Both the position numbers and the translations under genes were made by a program. A stretch of DNA of 38,481 nucleotides, taken from NCBI GenBank assembly GCA_937959125.1, contig CALGQU010000180.1, positions 1-38,481 on the forward strand, given 5' to 3'. Positions within the stretch are counted from its first letter, which is position 1. Every line of letters starts with the position of its first letter. Source of the DNA: an uncultured Croceitalea sp. (lineage in GTDB: Bacteria; Bacteroidota; Bacteroidia; Flavobacteriales; Flavobacteriaceae). Of this stretch, positions 23,901 to 30,679 are shown piece by piece. The notes beneath the pieces were generated by a model, which had not been told where the DNA came from, did not search any database, and was given only the letters and a program-made list of their open reading frames with translations.

Positions 23901-26267
23901 GCTTTGGATACGCCGTTCTGTGATGTGGTAAGTAATGTTGCCACGGTACGCTCACCGGATAGGGCGTTGACGGTAGCCATAGATCAAACATCCGAAGTAA
24001 CCTGTAATGTTCCCGGACAAGGGGAAATCACCGTTGCCGGAGACGGCGGATGGGGAGGTTATGAGTATCGTTTACAAGCACCGGATGGCACTATTTTGGT
24101 CGATTTCCCAAATACGGACCCCATCTTCCCAAGCCTGTCAGAAGGTTTACATACGATTACCGTTAGGGATAGCCGGGGTTGCGAAACACCTAATACCATT
24201 GACTTAATGTTGCCGGTACCCATTACAGCGGATATACAGGTAGTAAGTCCGTTACGTTGTAACAACGATAATGATGGTATAATAGAAGCGTTCAATATTG
24301 CAGGAGGACAAGGAACGGGAAATTATTTGTTCCAATTGAACAGAATAACGGATGGAACAGATAGTGGATTACAGACCATGCCTACCTTTGCCAATCTTTC
24401 TGCCGGAGAATACACCATTACCATTTTTGATGGGTGGAACTGTAGTTTTACTACCGTGCCTATTACCGTTCAGGACCCAGAAATTGTTGTGGCGGCATTA
24501 GTGGAACTACAACCTCCTGGTTGTGGGGACCTGGGTAGAATGCAGTTAACGGTAACCAATCCGGAACCAGGGGTAGATTATTTCTACCAACGCACGGGCA
24601 GTGGTGCAGGTTTTATCCCTTTTGGTGCAGGAGCTACCAGTGTGGAGATCGCTGTAGATATCACCGTAGATCCGGGGCCGTTCCAATATGATGTCCAAAA
24701 TTCCAATGGCTGTCCTTCGGAGCTTTCCAATCTCATTTCCTTGGACCCGGCGGCTCCACTGGTCATTTCCTTGGATTTAGCCAATGCGACCATCAATTGT
24801 GCGGGTGAAGCAACGGGAATAATACGTTCCGAAGCTTTTGGGGGCATAGGAAACTACCAGTATACACTATTAAATTCAGACACACCACCGACACCAACGG
24901 CCGTGAATACGGAACGTGCCGCGCAGAGCTCAGGTATTTTTAGAAACTTAAGTCCCGGCACTTATTACGTTTATGCCCAAAGTGGCGGTTGTGAGGCCAT
25001 TTCCCCACCAATAGTCATAGAACCGCGCCCCCCTTTGGTCTTGGAGTACTTTGAGGCTATGGATGCTACTTGTTTTGGGGAATCAAATGGCCAGATAATC
25101 ATTGAAGCAAGCGGTGGAACGGGAGCCATTAGGTATTCTATTTCTGATACTTTAAGCCAGTTCTTTGAAGGTGATGATCCCGTCAATCCTAACAGAATAA
25201 CTTTTGATAACCTAGCACCCAGACAGTACGATATTATTGTACAGGACGAGTTAGGCTGTACCATTACCAGAACGGTCACTATAGAACAGCCCATGGAATT
25301 GGTAGCCAGTTTGGCCAATTCCACTCCAGAAACATGCTTGGGCGATGCCGATGGCAGTATACAACTCAATATCATGGGCGGCACCGCCCCTTACTATACC
25401 AGTATCAATTCTGCGGATGATGCAGATTTTATGGAAGATAATACCTTTTTCTTTGATGGATTATTAGGTGGGGAGAGCTATGTTATCTTTATAAGGGACG
25501 CGCAAGGGTGCGAAACCAACGTCATCGTTCCGGTGGGTATTGGTATTGACTTGGTTGCAGAACCTATTGTCCAATACGGTTGTGATGGTATTTTCCCAAA
25601 TAGTACCACTACGATTAACATAATGGATGATTCCCTCTTGCCCAACCTACTATTTTCCTTGGATGTAGATGATGTTATGTTAGCCAGTACGCAACGTACT
25701 TTTGCAGACCTGCTTCCCGGTGACCATACGATTTATGTATACCATGAAAATGGATGTGTAACCTTTGAGGAATTCACCGTAGATCAATATTTGCCGTTGA
25801 CCCTTGCAGCAATTAAAACAGGACCCAATGAATTGACGGCATTGGTAGAAGGTGGTTTTGGGGATTATGAATACTATTTCCAAGGCGAATCTTTCGGCAG
25901 CAATAACATATTTACCACCATAATGGATGCCAATATTGATGTCATGGTGCGGGATGCCCGTGGATGTGTGGCTAATCTTGTCATTCCCTTTGATTTTGAT
26001 GCTATGCCGGATTTTCCAGATTTCTTCACCCCGGATGGTGATAATCTAAATGATCAATGGATGATACAGAACAGGGAACTGTTTCCCAATATCGATGTCA
26101 AAATTTACGATAGGTATGGACGGGTCGTAGCTGATTTACGAGAGGTAGAAGGATGGGATGGAACCTATGAAGGCGCACCATTACCTACCGGCGACTATTG
26201 GTATGTTGTTAACTCAAATAACGAAGATGCGCAACAATTTGTAGGACATTTCACATTATATCGATAA
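17976..26267 (+). CDS. Giant SprB-repeat surface adhesin with T9SS type B sorting domain
   Basis: A 2763-residue cell-surface protein. The N-terminus is basic and then hydrophobic (RRLLYAVLLVLSSVVVSAVV), a Sec signal. From about residue 180 to 2650 it is built of some two dozen degenerate modules of about 80-110 residues. Each has a Cys near its start, a GGTAPYRYSLDGG-like strand, a G-x-Y turn and a closing DANGC-like motif, which matches the SprB repeat of gliding adhesins. The last about 85 residues (PDFFTPDGDNLNDQW, IYDRYGRVV, EGWDGTYEGAPLPTGDYWY) are the T9SS type B C-terminal domain. It should be exported by T9SS and used for adhesion or gliding. SprF/PorP-type genes often sit next to such genes, but none is adjacent here. 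The repeats are not near-identical at DNA level. Confidence 0.93.
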   Translation: MPRKKTRRLLYAVLLVLSSVVVSAVVHPNTFLLEPVLGISNSAPSTSQLEVGSKGKRAISKHTEVLEAPYFNTIIQGANETVTCANDGSTLAKFFLCGTSDIRSISLSQFGTNYDWEQLDPNTCAPTVQDDCPTLNNACTWNTVGNDPTYDLSAAGEYRVRVDGGQYFYFKVTQNPLDPQLVYEDIICGNPGRVEVTNVPNGYEYSLNSNAGPYQTDPFFDIPAAGDYTVFVRLVGSGASACIFPSNTVTLQSLDISIEVSKTDIQCSGEQGSIDVSVSGVPGFYTYRLIKDGVTVDTFGPDGADTYTFASVSSGIYTIRVETNDCSVTVSDDINGNPIEIGTGISPLDVSATASDSFGCGATSVDVSLTTSGGTAPYRYSLDGGPLSATYMGNTTFSVTASGTYNLVIEDANGCQRTASVDVQDIPPPTFTLIEEDANCGGANNGQITVNLVNGFGYNIEYSNDNGATFQVSNVFSNLAPGAYDIMLRYTQDSFTCNTAATTGNVGTPSSINANANADSGPSCGNETGGQITVAVVSGGTAPYEYSIGAGFGATNVFPNLGVGSYTPLIRDANGCVEPLATIVFDALDKPTDLDFVISSLDCITSTASVTLSVTDGAAPYTYEIVAPAASAINNGNNTTFNGLGLGTYTFRVTDATGCSYDENYAITDISSIGAQAQQISPITCFTDSDGEGRFLIDGFSNTYSYSIDGGPLQTGQTSGTVDLNALAAGNYMITVTDEDTNCTDTATLTIEGPAAPLAIDGLDVEPMNCQNGNIGSVRINTSGGWGGNRYTLTQPNGSTRGPKNGRTFSNLSQTGSYDVSVTDTNGCTVTILNAFTLTALDTPVLTVDVAASDFCYDSFDAASLVVTAASGQAPYQYRINGGTLGASNSFTGLNPGPYTIEVVDANDCSDTVNVTINPQITANATILRELECSGPDAEIRVSVSNGYPSAGNYVDYDVYVDGMLTSSNNAFLGTNFIHTVPNNGSITTDTSFRFVVRDSQGCENTSDEVVLTPQETIAGTAATTDTSCGQNNGIVTLTADTSQGVPPYQYSNDGGTIFGSQNVFSGYAPGTYSNFFIRDSRGCISPAISATIASSIPLDANLTPTPAECSTSTSGAINTVISNGTAPFDYILLDVNGTEIQSSLANGSTTHDFLGLAEGSYTVITRDAQGCEDLDTVRITDDDLTIIPVPDPIVDCTSGLSLEIQIVGGTGPFLLRLVGETIPRYSPNNPPRNHRFTGLDFGTTYFVEVEDTATGCIYIEEIPPFTPPSPLDVTVTSSNASCDALGSGSIAYTITGASGANVTVTVTNTTTGMVLSGPTSIPSAGPFPDFTGLMPGNYQVTVEDPNNGCTNSDLASITLDAPSVIISNNVPASCNSGALVTVSAGGGTAPYTFAYVPNGAAAPTTFTTTTTFDIPGPYPADYDFYVQDDNGCISMITETVTETGGVPTPSINVVNQCTATSGYQIDVISPLTVPASGPETTFEYDIGSGYQSSPNFVVPNPGNYVITVRDGNGCTATVNAEVFDFFSITADATSVPTCNAGDGIITVNTSGGSGNFDYELRFQGTLLPTGITPTGNQFLNVPPGDYDVLVTDLSSNTVPLCSDTAIVNVSTVDSPIITATPSSPISCFGAANGTISVELQPGTDTDTPLSYTLYDGATTTIVAGPQGSPLFDNLGPGTYQVEVSSNRNCTDRSADILIEEPTQLQINVTHTEFSCNPSSNQFSTATITAFMDDNGDGSGTLTGTGPYTYSMNDGTATFDGTNFQTSNVFEVVDNGTDQTIIITARDQRGCEVFDTVNIAAPTDLTFSFAVNGITCDASGAGVAPGSIEIIIDQGAGNYDVEVLPLGSEPARNSAGTDRVVWDIATPGDYIFAVTDLTSGGCTYLTSIVNMPEYNTIAATIAEVSPVTCFNGRDGVISLDVSNYSGQYSYEVFSRDNMGVETTTTVTGSFDTNAPVNSPELISGLPAGNLVVRIEALDTPFCDVVSNVATVRSPDRALTVAIDQTSEVTCNVPGQGEITVAGDGGWGGYEYRLQAPDGTILVDFPNTDPIFPSLSEGLHTITVRDSRGCETPNTIDLMLPVPITADIQVVSPLRCNNDNDGIIEAFNIAGGQGTGNYLFQLNRITDGTDSGLQTMPTFANLSAGEYTITIFDGWNCSFTTVPITVQDPEIVVAALVELQPPGCGDLGRMQLTVTNPEPGVDYFYQRTGSGAGFIPFGAGATSVEIAVDITVDPGPFQYDVQNSNGCPSELSNLISLDPAAPLVISLDLANATINCAGEATGIIRSEAFGGIGNYQYTLLNSDTPPTPTAVNTERAAQSSGIFRNLSPGTYYVYAQSGGCEAISPPIVIEPRPPLVLEYFEAMDATCFGESNGQIIIEASGGTGAIRYSISDTLSQFFEGDDPVNPNRITFDNLAPRQYDIIVQDELGCTITRTVTIEQPMELVASLANSTPETCLGDADGSIQLNIMGGTAPYYTSINSADDADFMEDNTFFFDGLLGGESYVIFIRDAQGCETNVIVPVGIGIDLVAEPIVQYGCDGIFPNSTTTINIMDDSLLPNLLFSLDVDDVMLASTQRTFADLLPGDHTIYVYHENGCVTFEEFTVDQYLPLTLAAIKTGPNELTALVEGGFGDYEYYFQGESFGSNNIFTTIMDANIDVMVRDARGCVANLVIPFDFDAMPDFPDFFTPDGDNLNDQWMIQNRELFPNIDVKIYDRYGRVVADLREVEGWDGTYEGAPLPTGDYWYVVNSNNEDAQQFVGHFTLYR

Positions 26268-26475
26268 ATATCAAAATTTGATAATTATATAAATATCTGA
26301 TAATAAGGTAGTTATAATTTAATAGCTTTTTTCGATAAAATCACTTCACACCCGTTAAGTGATACTTCATCTTGATAATAAATCAGTTCACTATATCTTG
26401 AACTGTCCGCCTTGTTCTAATGGTTTAATTTGTTCATCAATACAGACCTAAAGATAAACAAGCGGATAACGGACT
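26268..26475. other. AT-rich intergenic region with two inverted repeats
   Basis: Immediately after the adhesin stop is TATCAAA-A-TTTGATA (26269-26283), a 7-bp inverted repeat around one base. Further on, CAGTTCA (26384-26390) and TGAACTG (26399-26405) form a 7-bp hairpin with an 8-nt loop. Neither is followed by a T-run, so both are weak as terminators. No clear promoter box for the next ORF was found. Confidence 0.35.
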
Positions 26476-26778
26476 ATGACTAACAAGAAGCGGCAATATG
26501 AGAACCCTTGCTTTTTAATGGACACAAACAATCAATTGGATGCGTATTCCATTTTTAAATTGAATATCTATCTCAATGCCTTAAAGGACGAAGACAAACC
26601 CTATATCATAGACTACAATACGCTGTTGATGAGCTATCATATGTGGCGGGGTAATAATCTAGAGGACTTTTGTGAAAAACAGACCATAAGTTATTTCCTT
26701 TTCAATCCTAATCATGACTCGGCAGAGGCGCGCGAAGCCTTTTACTTAGAGATTCGAGAATTTTTAGGGGGAAATTGA
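26476..26778 (+). CDS. Hypothetical 100-residue protein
   Basis: An isolated small soluble protein, no family recognised. It is rich in aromatic and acidic residues (YSIFKLNIYLNALKDEDKPY; SYHMWRGNNLEDFCEKQTIS; AREAFYLEIREFLGGN) and has no signal peptide or membrane helix. Amino acid composition and an ATG start after an AT-rich leader favour a real gene rather than a random frame. The neighbours are the giant adhesin upstream and tRNA-Pro downstream, which give no functional hint. Confidence 0.6.
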   Translation: MTNKKRQYENPCFLMDTNNQLDAYSIFKLNIYLNALKDEDKPYIIDYNTLLMSYHMWRGNNLEDFCEKQTISYFLFNPNHDSAEAREAFYLEIREFLGGN

Positions 26779-26802
26779 TACGAAAAGGGTAGTTACTGCT
26801 CT

Positions 26803-26831
26803 TTGTAAACCATAATTAATTTATATTTTTG
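26803..26831 (+). promoter_or_regulatory. Bacteroidota-type promoter upstream of tRNA-Pro
   Basis: TTG at 26803-26805 and TATTTTTG at 26824-26831 match the flavobacterial -33 (TTG) and -7 (TAnnTTTG) elements with 18 bp between, inside the known 17-23 range. It lies about 108 bp before the tRNA, so the transcript would have a leader removed by processing. The small ORF at 26861-27058 overlapping the tRNA is not considered a gene. Confidence 0.55.
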
Positions 26832-26939
26832 CAATTCTTTTTTAGGAAGTATCCCTAAAATTGGACTTGGAAGATAATGGCTTAAAACGGCTGTTACCTT
26901 TGTTAGGAGTCTACTATGGAATCATAGTTACTCTTTATT

Positions 26940-27014
26940 CGGGATGTAGCTTAGTCCGGTTAAAGTGCACGGCTGGGGGCCGTGAGATCGGAGGTTCGAA
27001 TCCTCTCATCCCGA
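26940..27014 (+). tRNA. tRNA-Pro (anticodon GGG)
   Basis: A full cloverleaf can be folded by eye. The acceptor arms CGGGATG and CATCCCG pair over 7 bp with discriminator A. The D stem is GCTT/AAGT, the anticodon stem CACGG/CCGTG with loop CTGGGGG (anticodon GGG, proline), and the T arm GGAGG-TTCGAAT-CCTCT. C1-G72 pairing is also seen in bacterial tRNA-Pro. The 3' CCA is not encoded (the next bases are CGA), so it must be added by the nucleotidyltransferase. A strong hairpin with T-run follows 22 bp downstream. Confidence 0.95.
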
Positions 27015-27036
27015 CGAAGACAGTAGATAAAAAAAA

Positions 27037-27071
27037 GCACTATCAGCCTTTATGTTGATGGTGCTTTTTTT
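27037..27071 (+). terminator. Rho-independent terminator after tRNA-Pro
   Basis: GCACTATCA pairs with TGATGGTGC (9 bp, one G-T pair) around a 10-nt loop and is followed by seven T. The run of A before the stem lets the hairpin extend with the T-run and could make it work on both strands. Confidence 0.85.
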
Positions 27072-27310
27072 ATGATGGCAATATCATGGTCTAGATATAG
27101 GTCTTTTCCATTTTTTATTTCACTTAAAAATAGGGAAGCCTTCAAAAGAAGCAGGTTCCAAACAGTTGAGAATAAGGGTCAACAAACGTGTCCTCCGTAT
27201 TTCTTGTAACTTATTGGATTTACCTGTAATACAACGATTTTATTGTCATTATTGGCATACAACAAGTAGATTCGCAAAAGTATGTTCAATAGAACCCAAA
27301 TCTAGAAACC
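27072..27310. other. Intergenic region upstream of the secreted TSP3-repeat protein
   Basis: No gene is supported here. A weak promoter-like pair is TTG at 27243-27245 and TAGATTCG at 27267-27274 (one mismatch to TAnnTTTG, 21-bp spacing), 36 bp before the next start codon. The rest is unremarkable AT-rich sequence; the track ORF at 27166 is not convincing. Confidence 0.35.
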
Positions 27311-30300
27311 ATGCAAAAAACACTAAGTCTTTTTCTAATTCTGTTTAGCAGTGCGGTACTAACAAGTACGGCCCAAGACATTGCTAGTGGGGCAAACGAT
27401 AATGGAACAAAGTTTACACCTATTTCAGAAAACCATTATCCCAAAACGGTAGGTTTTAGAAATACGGAAACTGCACTTGTCAATGGATCGTTTGTAGTAG
27501 ATAATGACGGGGAGTTTGTTAGGAATGCCAATAATAGAAGGATAAGAACACCAAGGTTTTCCCCAGAAGAGTTTGGTACGGACATGTTCCGTTTTCCAAT
27601 GATTCAAGGAAAGATGCTTCCAGAGGAAAGGAGGGATAACCCTGAATTTGCGGCTGCCGGGTATTCAAGGGCAAAGGAGTTACACCCAGAAATCAAAATA
27701 GCGATACATTGGAACGGCAGAAACCGCAGGCCGGAATTTCAAAATGAAATGGGGGAGCAGTGGTATGCAGGGCATTGGTTGTATAGGACGCCAAATACCA
27801 TTGCGGCAGCAAATGGTATAGATGAGACCCAGACACGTATACCTATTGGGGATGCAGGACCCTATCGTAACCATAATTTTGATAGGACCCTACTGGCCTT
27901 TTGCCTGTATGTGGAAGAGAATGGTGTTAAAGACTTTTATCAGAATGAATATATCATAGCAACTGGTTTTGATGCCACTACCAACGAACTTATTGTAGAT
28001 CGGGGAGCGTTCGAAACTACTGCCAGAGCCTTTGGCTCAGGTAAAGTAGGGATTGCTGAATTGGCCATGCTTGGCACACCGGGCAGGGGCAATGGAGCTA
28101 GGTTTTTTTATAATTTTTCTACACTATCGCCCCGGGACAGGTTTGGACGAACGGCAAATGAAGCACTTATTGATGAACTTGAGTTTAGGGCAAATAACGA
28201 TTTGAGTTTTATTGATGGGATAGAATTTGACGCATCTACCGTGGCTGTGGCACGTCAATTCTTTGGAGGGGCTTTTGATCTTGATTTGAATGGTGATGAA
28301 GAGACCTATGGCATGGAAAACGGAGTGAATTCCTTGTTCCTTGGCTTTTTCGATTTCTTTAAACAACTAAGGCAAAGGATGGGACCTGATTTTATTTTGA
28401 TTGCAGACTCTAGGACCTCATTTCATAACCGGGCATTTACTTTTTTGGATGGAATAGAATCTGAGAACTGGCCGCAAAAACAAGACGAGCAAGCTATGAG
28501 ACAATGGTCTTCCGGTATTGCAAGACACCAATATGTAGATACCCACGTTTCCCAAGGCCCCAATAAATTCAGTCAGTTTAATACTAGGGTCTATGAAACG
28601 GATAATATAGTACGTTTGTCCCAGGTGGCTGCCGCAAGTCTAAACGCTGGCCATACCTCCAACTATTATCTGGGCAGCGAAACAGATGATATTATTGGTT
28701 GGACGGATGAAATGAGTAAAGGCAAGGAGAACGACTTTAGTGGTTGGCTTGGAAACCCAACTGGAGAAATGATGCGCTTGGCATCCCAACAACCCAATCT
28801 TTTTGCCAATGGCCCTGCGGCAAAATATAACAATCTGGTGTTTAGGGGAAATGGTGAAACCACAGATACTTTTCTGCCAAAATCTACCGTAGTTATTGAT
28901 GATATTCCAAACGCAAGTAATGAAATCTATTTTACCATAAAAATCAATGCTGCGCAATTACGTGATTACCCTATTGGATATGACAGACTGTGTAGGGTAA
29001 CTATAACCCAAAGCGGCAATAGTCTTCCCAATGGAGAAACACCTCCGGCTGGTAATGGGGCACCAGAAGAATATACCCAAGAATTTTACGTGGATGCAGA
29101 TGGAGAGGAATATGGTATTTACTTTAGATGGTTAAATAAGGATAACCTTAGTCTCACTTTTGAAATGGAAGGCATTGAAACAGCGGTAATAGAGTCTATT
29201 ACCGCACATGACCATCCAGATATCATTTATCGAGAATTTGAGAACGGTATCGTAGTGGGAAATCCTTCCACATCGGAATATACTTTTGATTTGGGTACAA
29301 TTTTCCCAGGACAGACTTTTAAGCGAATAGATGGCTTTTTTCATCCTGATGTGAACAATGGCGAGGCTGTAGGAGAGGATATTACGCTGGCCAGTTTGGA
29401 CGGCATCTTTTTGGAAAAGGTGTTCCAGGATAGTGATGATGATGGTATTTTGGATAATGAAGAAGAAGATTTGGGAACCGATCCCGATGATCCTGATAGT
29501 GATGATGATGGTATTTTGGATGGTGATGAGGTTGATAACGGCACGGATCCCTTGGACCCGGATACCGATGATGACGGTGTTAGGGACAATGAGGATGTTG
29601 GCCCACTGGACCCCAATTCCGATAGTGATGGAGATAATGTTGGGGACAATGAAGAAACTAGCAATGGTACCGATCCGCTAAACCCAGATACCGATGGTGA
29701 TGGTTTAGAAGACGATGTTGATCCAGACCCATTGAACCCAGAAGAAGAGGAGATGGATAACGGGGATACAGAAGAAACCAATGAAGATGGCAATGAGGGA
29801 TCTGATGAAGGTTCTGATGAAGGTTCTGATGGGATGGACGAAGATGAAGGCACTACCGGAGAAGATGACAGTACGGATATGGACGGCACCGATGAAGGAA
29901 ATGAGGAAGAAGATGAGGGGTCATCTGATGAAGGTACTGATGGGATGGACGAAGATGAAGACATTACCGGAGAAGATAGCGATACGGATATGGATGGCAC
30001 CGATGAAGGGAATGGGGAAGAAGATGAGGAATCTGATGAAAATACTGATGGGACGGAGGAAGATGAAGGCACTACCGAGGAAGATAACGACACAGATGGT
30101 ACCGAAGAAGATACAGCTGACGACACGGAAAACCCTGATGAAAATGGAACCAACGGACTTGAAGAAGAAGACCAAATCGAAATATTTGCCTATCCAAACC
30201 CGGTTACGGATTGGTTGCTGTTAAATGGTGTAGAAGCCGGTAGTTTTATTTCGGTATATGATATTAGCGGAAGAAACCTTATGTTCACCATCTATGATGA

Positions 30301-30391
30301 ATCCCAAATACCCATGCAGAATTTTAGTTCTGGCACCTATATTTTGGAAATCAATGGGCAGACGCAAATAAAAATTTTAATTAATAGATAA
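27311..30391 (+). CDS. Secreted protein with unassigned N-terminal domain, TSP type 3 repeats and T9SS type A sorting domain
   Basis: A 1026-residue exported protein. The signal peptide is [22 protein letters not shown]. Residues about 25-490 form a domain I cannot name with certainty. Segments such as [40 protein letters not shown] and [10 protein letters not shown] suggest a TIM-barrel hydrolase with acidic residues at strand ends. A beta-rich region follows (about 500-700), then four or five Asp-rich calcium-binding thrombospondin type 3 repeats (DSDDDGILD; about 705-820). An acidic Gly/Thr/Asp/Glu linker with tandem 36-37-residue repeats comes next, and then a type A sorting domain ([13 protein letters not shown] ... 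[10 protein letters not shown]). It is probably exported through T9SS. The carbohydrate-gene neighbourhood suggests a polysaccharide-acting enzyme, but this is inference. Confidence 0.82.
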   Translation: MQKTLSLFLILFSSAVLTSTAQDIASGANDNGTKFTPISENHYPKTVGFRNTETALVNGSFVVDNDGEFVRNANNRRIRTPRFSPEEFGTDMFRFPMIQGKMLPEERRDNPEFAAAGYSRAKELHPEIKIAIHWNGRNRRPEFQNEMGEQWYAGHWLYRTPNTIAAANGIDETQTRIPIGDAGPYRNHNFDRTLLAFCLYVEENGVKDFYQNEYIIATGFDATTNELIVDRGAFETTARAFGSGKVGIAELAMLGTPGRGNGARFFYNFSTLSPRDRFGRTANEALIDELEFRANNDLSFIDGIEFDASTVAVARQFFGGAFDLDLNGDEETYGMENGVNSLFLGFFDFFKQLRQRMGPDFILIADSRTSFHNRAFTFLDGIESENWPQKQDEQAMRQWSSGIARHQYVDTHVSQGPNKFSQFNTRVYETDNIVRLSQVAAASLNAGHTSNYYLGSETDDIIGWTDEMSKGKENDFSGWLGNPTGEMMRLASQQPNLFANGPAAKYNNLVFRGNGETTDTFLPKSTVVIDDIPNASNEIYFTIKINAAQLRDYPIGYDRLCRVTITQSGNSLPNGETPPAGNGAPEEYTQEFYVDADGEEYGIYFRWLNKDNLSLTFEMEGIETAVIESITAHDHPDIIYREFENGIVVGNPSTSEYTFDLGTIFPGQTFKRIDGFFHPDVNNGEAVGEDITLASLDGIFLEKVFQDSDDDGILDNEEEDLGTDPDDPDSDDDGILDGDEVDNGTDPLDPDTDDDGVRDNEDVGPLDPNSDSDGDNVGDNEETSNGTDPLNPDTDGDGLEDDVDPDPLNPEEEEMDNGDTEETNEDGNEGSDEGSDEGSDGMDEDEGTTGEDDSTDMDGTDEGNEEEDEGSSDEGTDGMDEDEDITGEDSDTDMDGTDEGNGEEDEESDENTDGTEEDEGTTEEDNDTDGTEEDTADDTENPDENGTNGLEEEDQIEIFAYPNPVTDWLLLNGVEAGSFISVYDISGRNLMFTIYDESQIPMQNFSSGTYILEINGQTQIKILINR
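29831..30124 (+). repeat. Tandem repeat encoding an acidic linker, about 2.6 units of 108-111 bp
   Basis: Unit 1 begins at 29831 (GGGATGGACGAAGATGAAGG), unit 2 at 29942 with the same opening, and a third, partial and more divergent unit at 30050. Each unit encodes about 36-37 residues of the type [20 protein letters not shown]. Unit lengths are multiples of three, so copy-number change would keep the frame. Confidence 0.8.
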
Positions 30392-30414
30392 ACGGTTTTC
30401 GAAATAAACCTAGG

Positions 30415-30450
30415 CGTAGCATCTTTCTATGAAAGGTGCTGCGTTTTTTT
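30415..30450 (+). terminator. Rho-independent terminator after the TSP3-repeat gene
   Basis: CGTAGCATCTTTC pairs with GAAAGGTGCTGCG over 13 bp (two G-T pairs) with a 3-nt loop, followed by seven T. It starts 23 bp after the stop codon and should separate this gene from the regulator downstream. Confidence 0.9.
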
Positions 30451-30679
30451 AGATTTTAAGGAATCTACTTTAATTAGTATCGTCACGGGATAGAATACTC
30501 CGAGGCCTGCACTTCCGGCAGATGGGCTTGCCAAAATAAATTAAAATTCAGTTTCGTATAAATGCCTTGTGGGTTTGCGACGAGGTAATTTGCTGGTGGT
30601 GTCCCTATGTTTCAATAAAGAAATAATCTTTTTACCATATAGCAACATATTTTCTTTCTTGAAAAAAAGAACTTATCTT

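Noticed and set aside
17976-26267. A CRISPR array or other direct-repeat system within the repeated region
   Set aside because: The repetition is at protein level with variable unit length and a single long open frame; it encodes SprB-type modules.
26268-26283. Terminator directly after the adhesin
   Set aside because: The 7-bp inverted repeat is A/T-only apart from one pair on each side and has no T-run after it.
26861-27058. 65-residue ORF over the tRNA
   Set aside because: It reads through tRNA-Pro and into the terminator; the coding frame is accidental.
29341-30153. 270-residue Ser/Pro-rich minus-strand ORF
   Set aside because: It is the antisense shadow of the Asp/Glu-rich repeats in the secreted protein; Ser codons mirror the GAT/GAA codons of the real frame.
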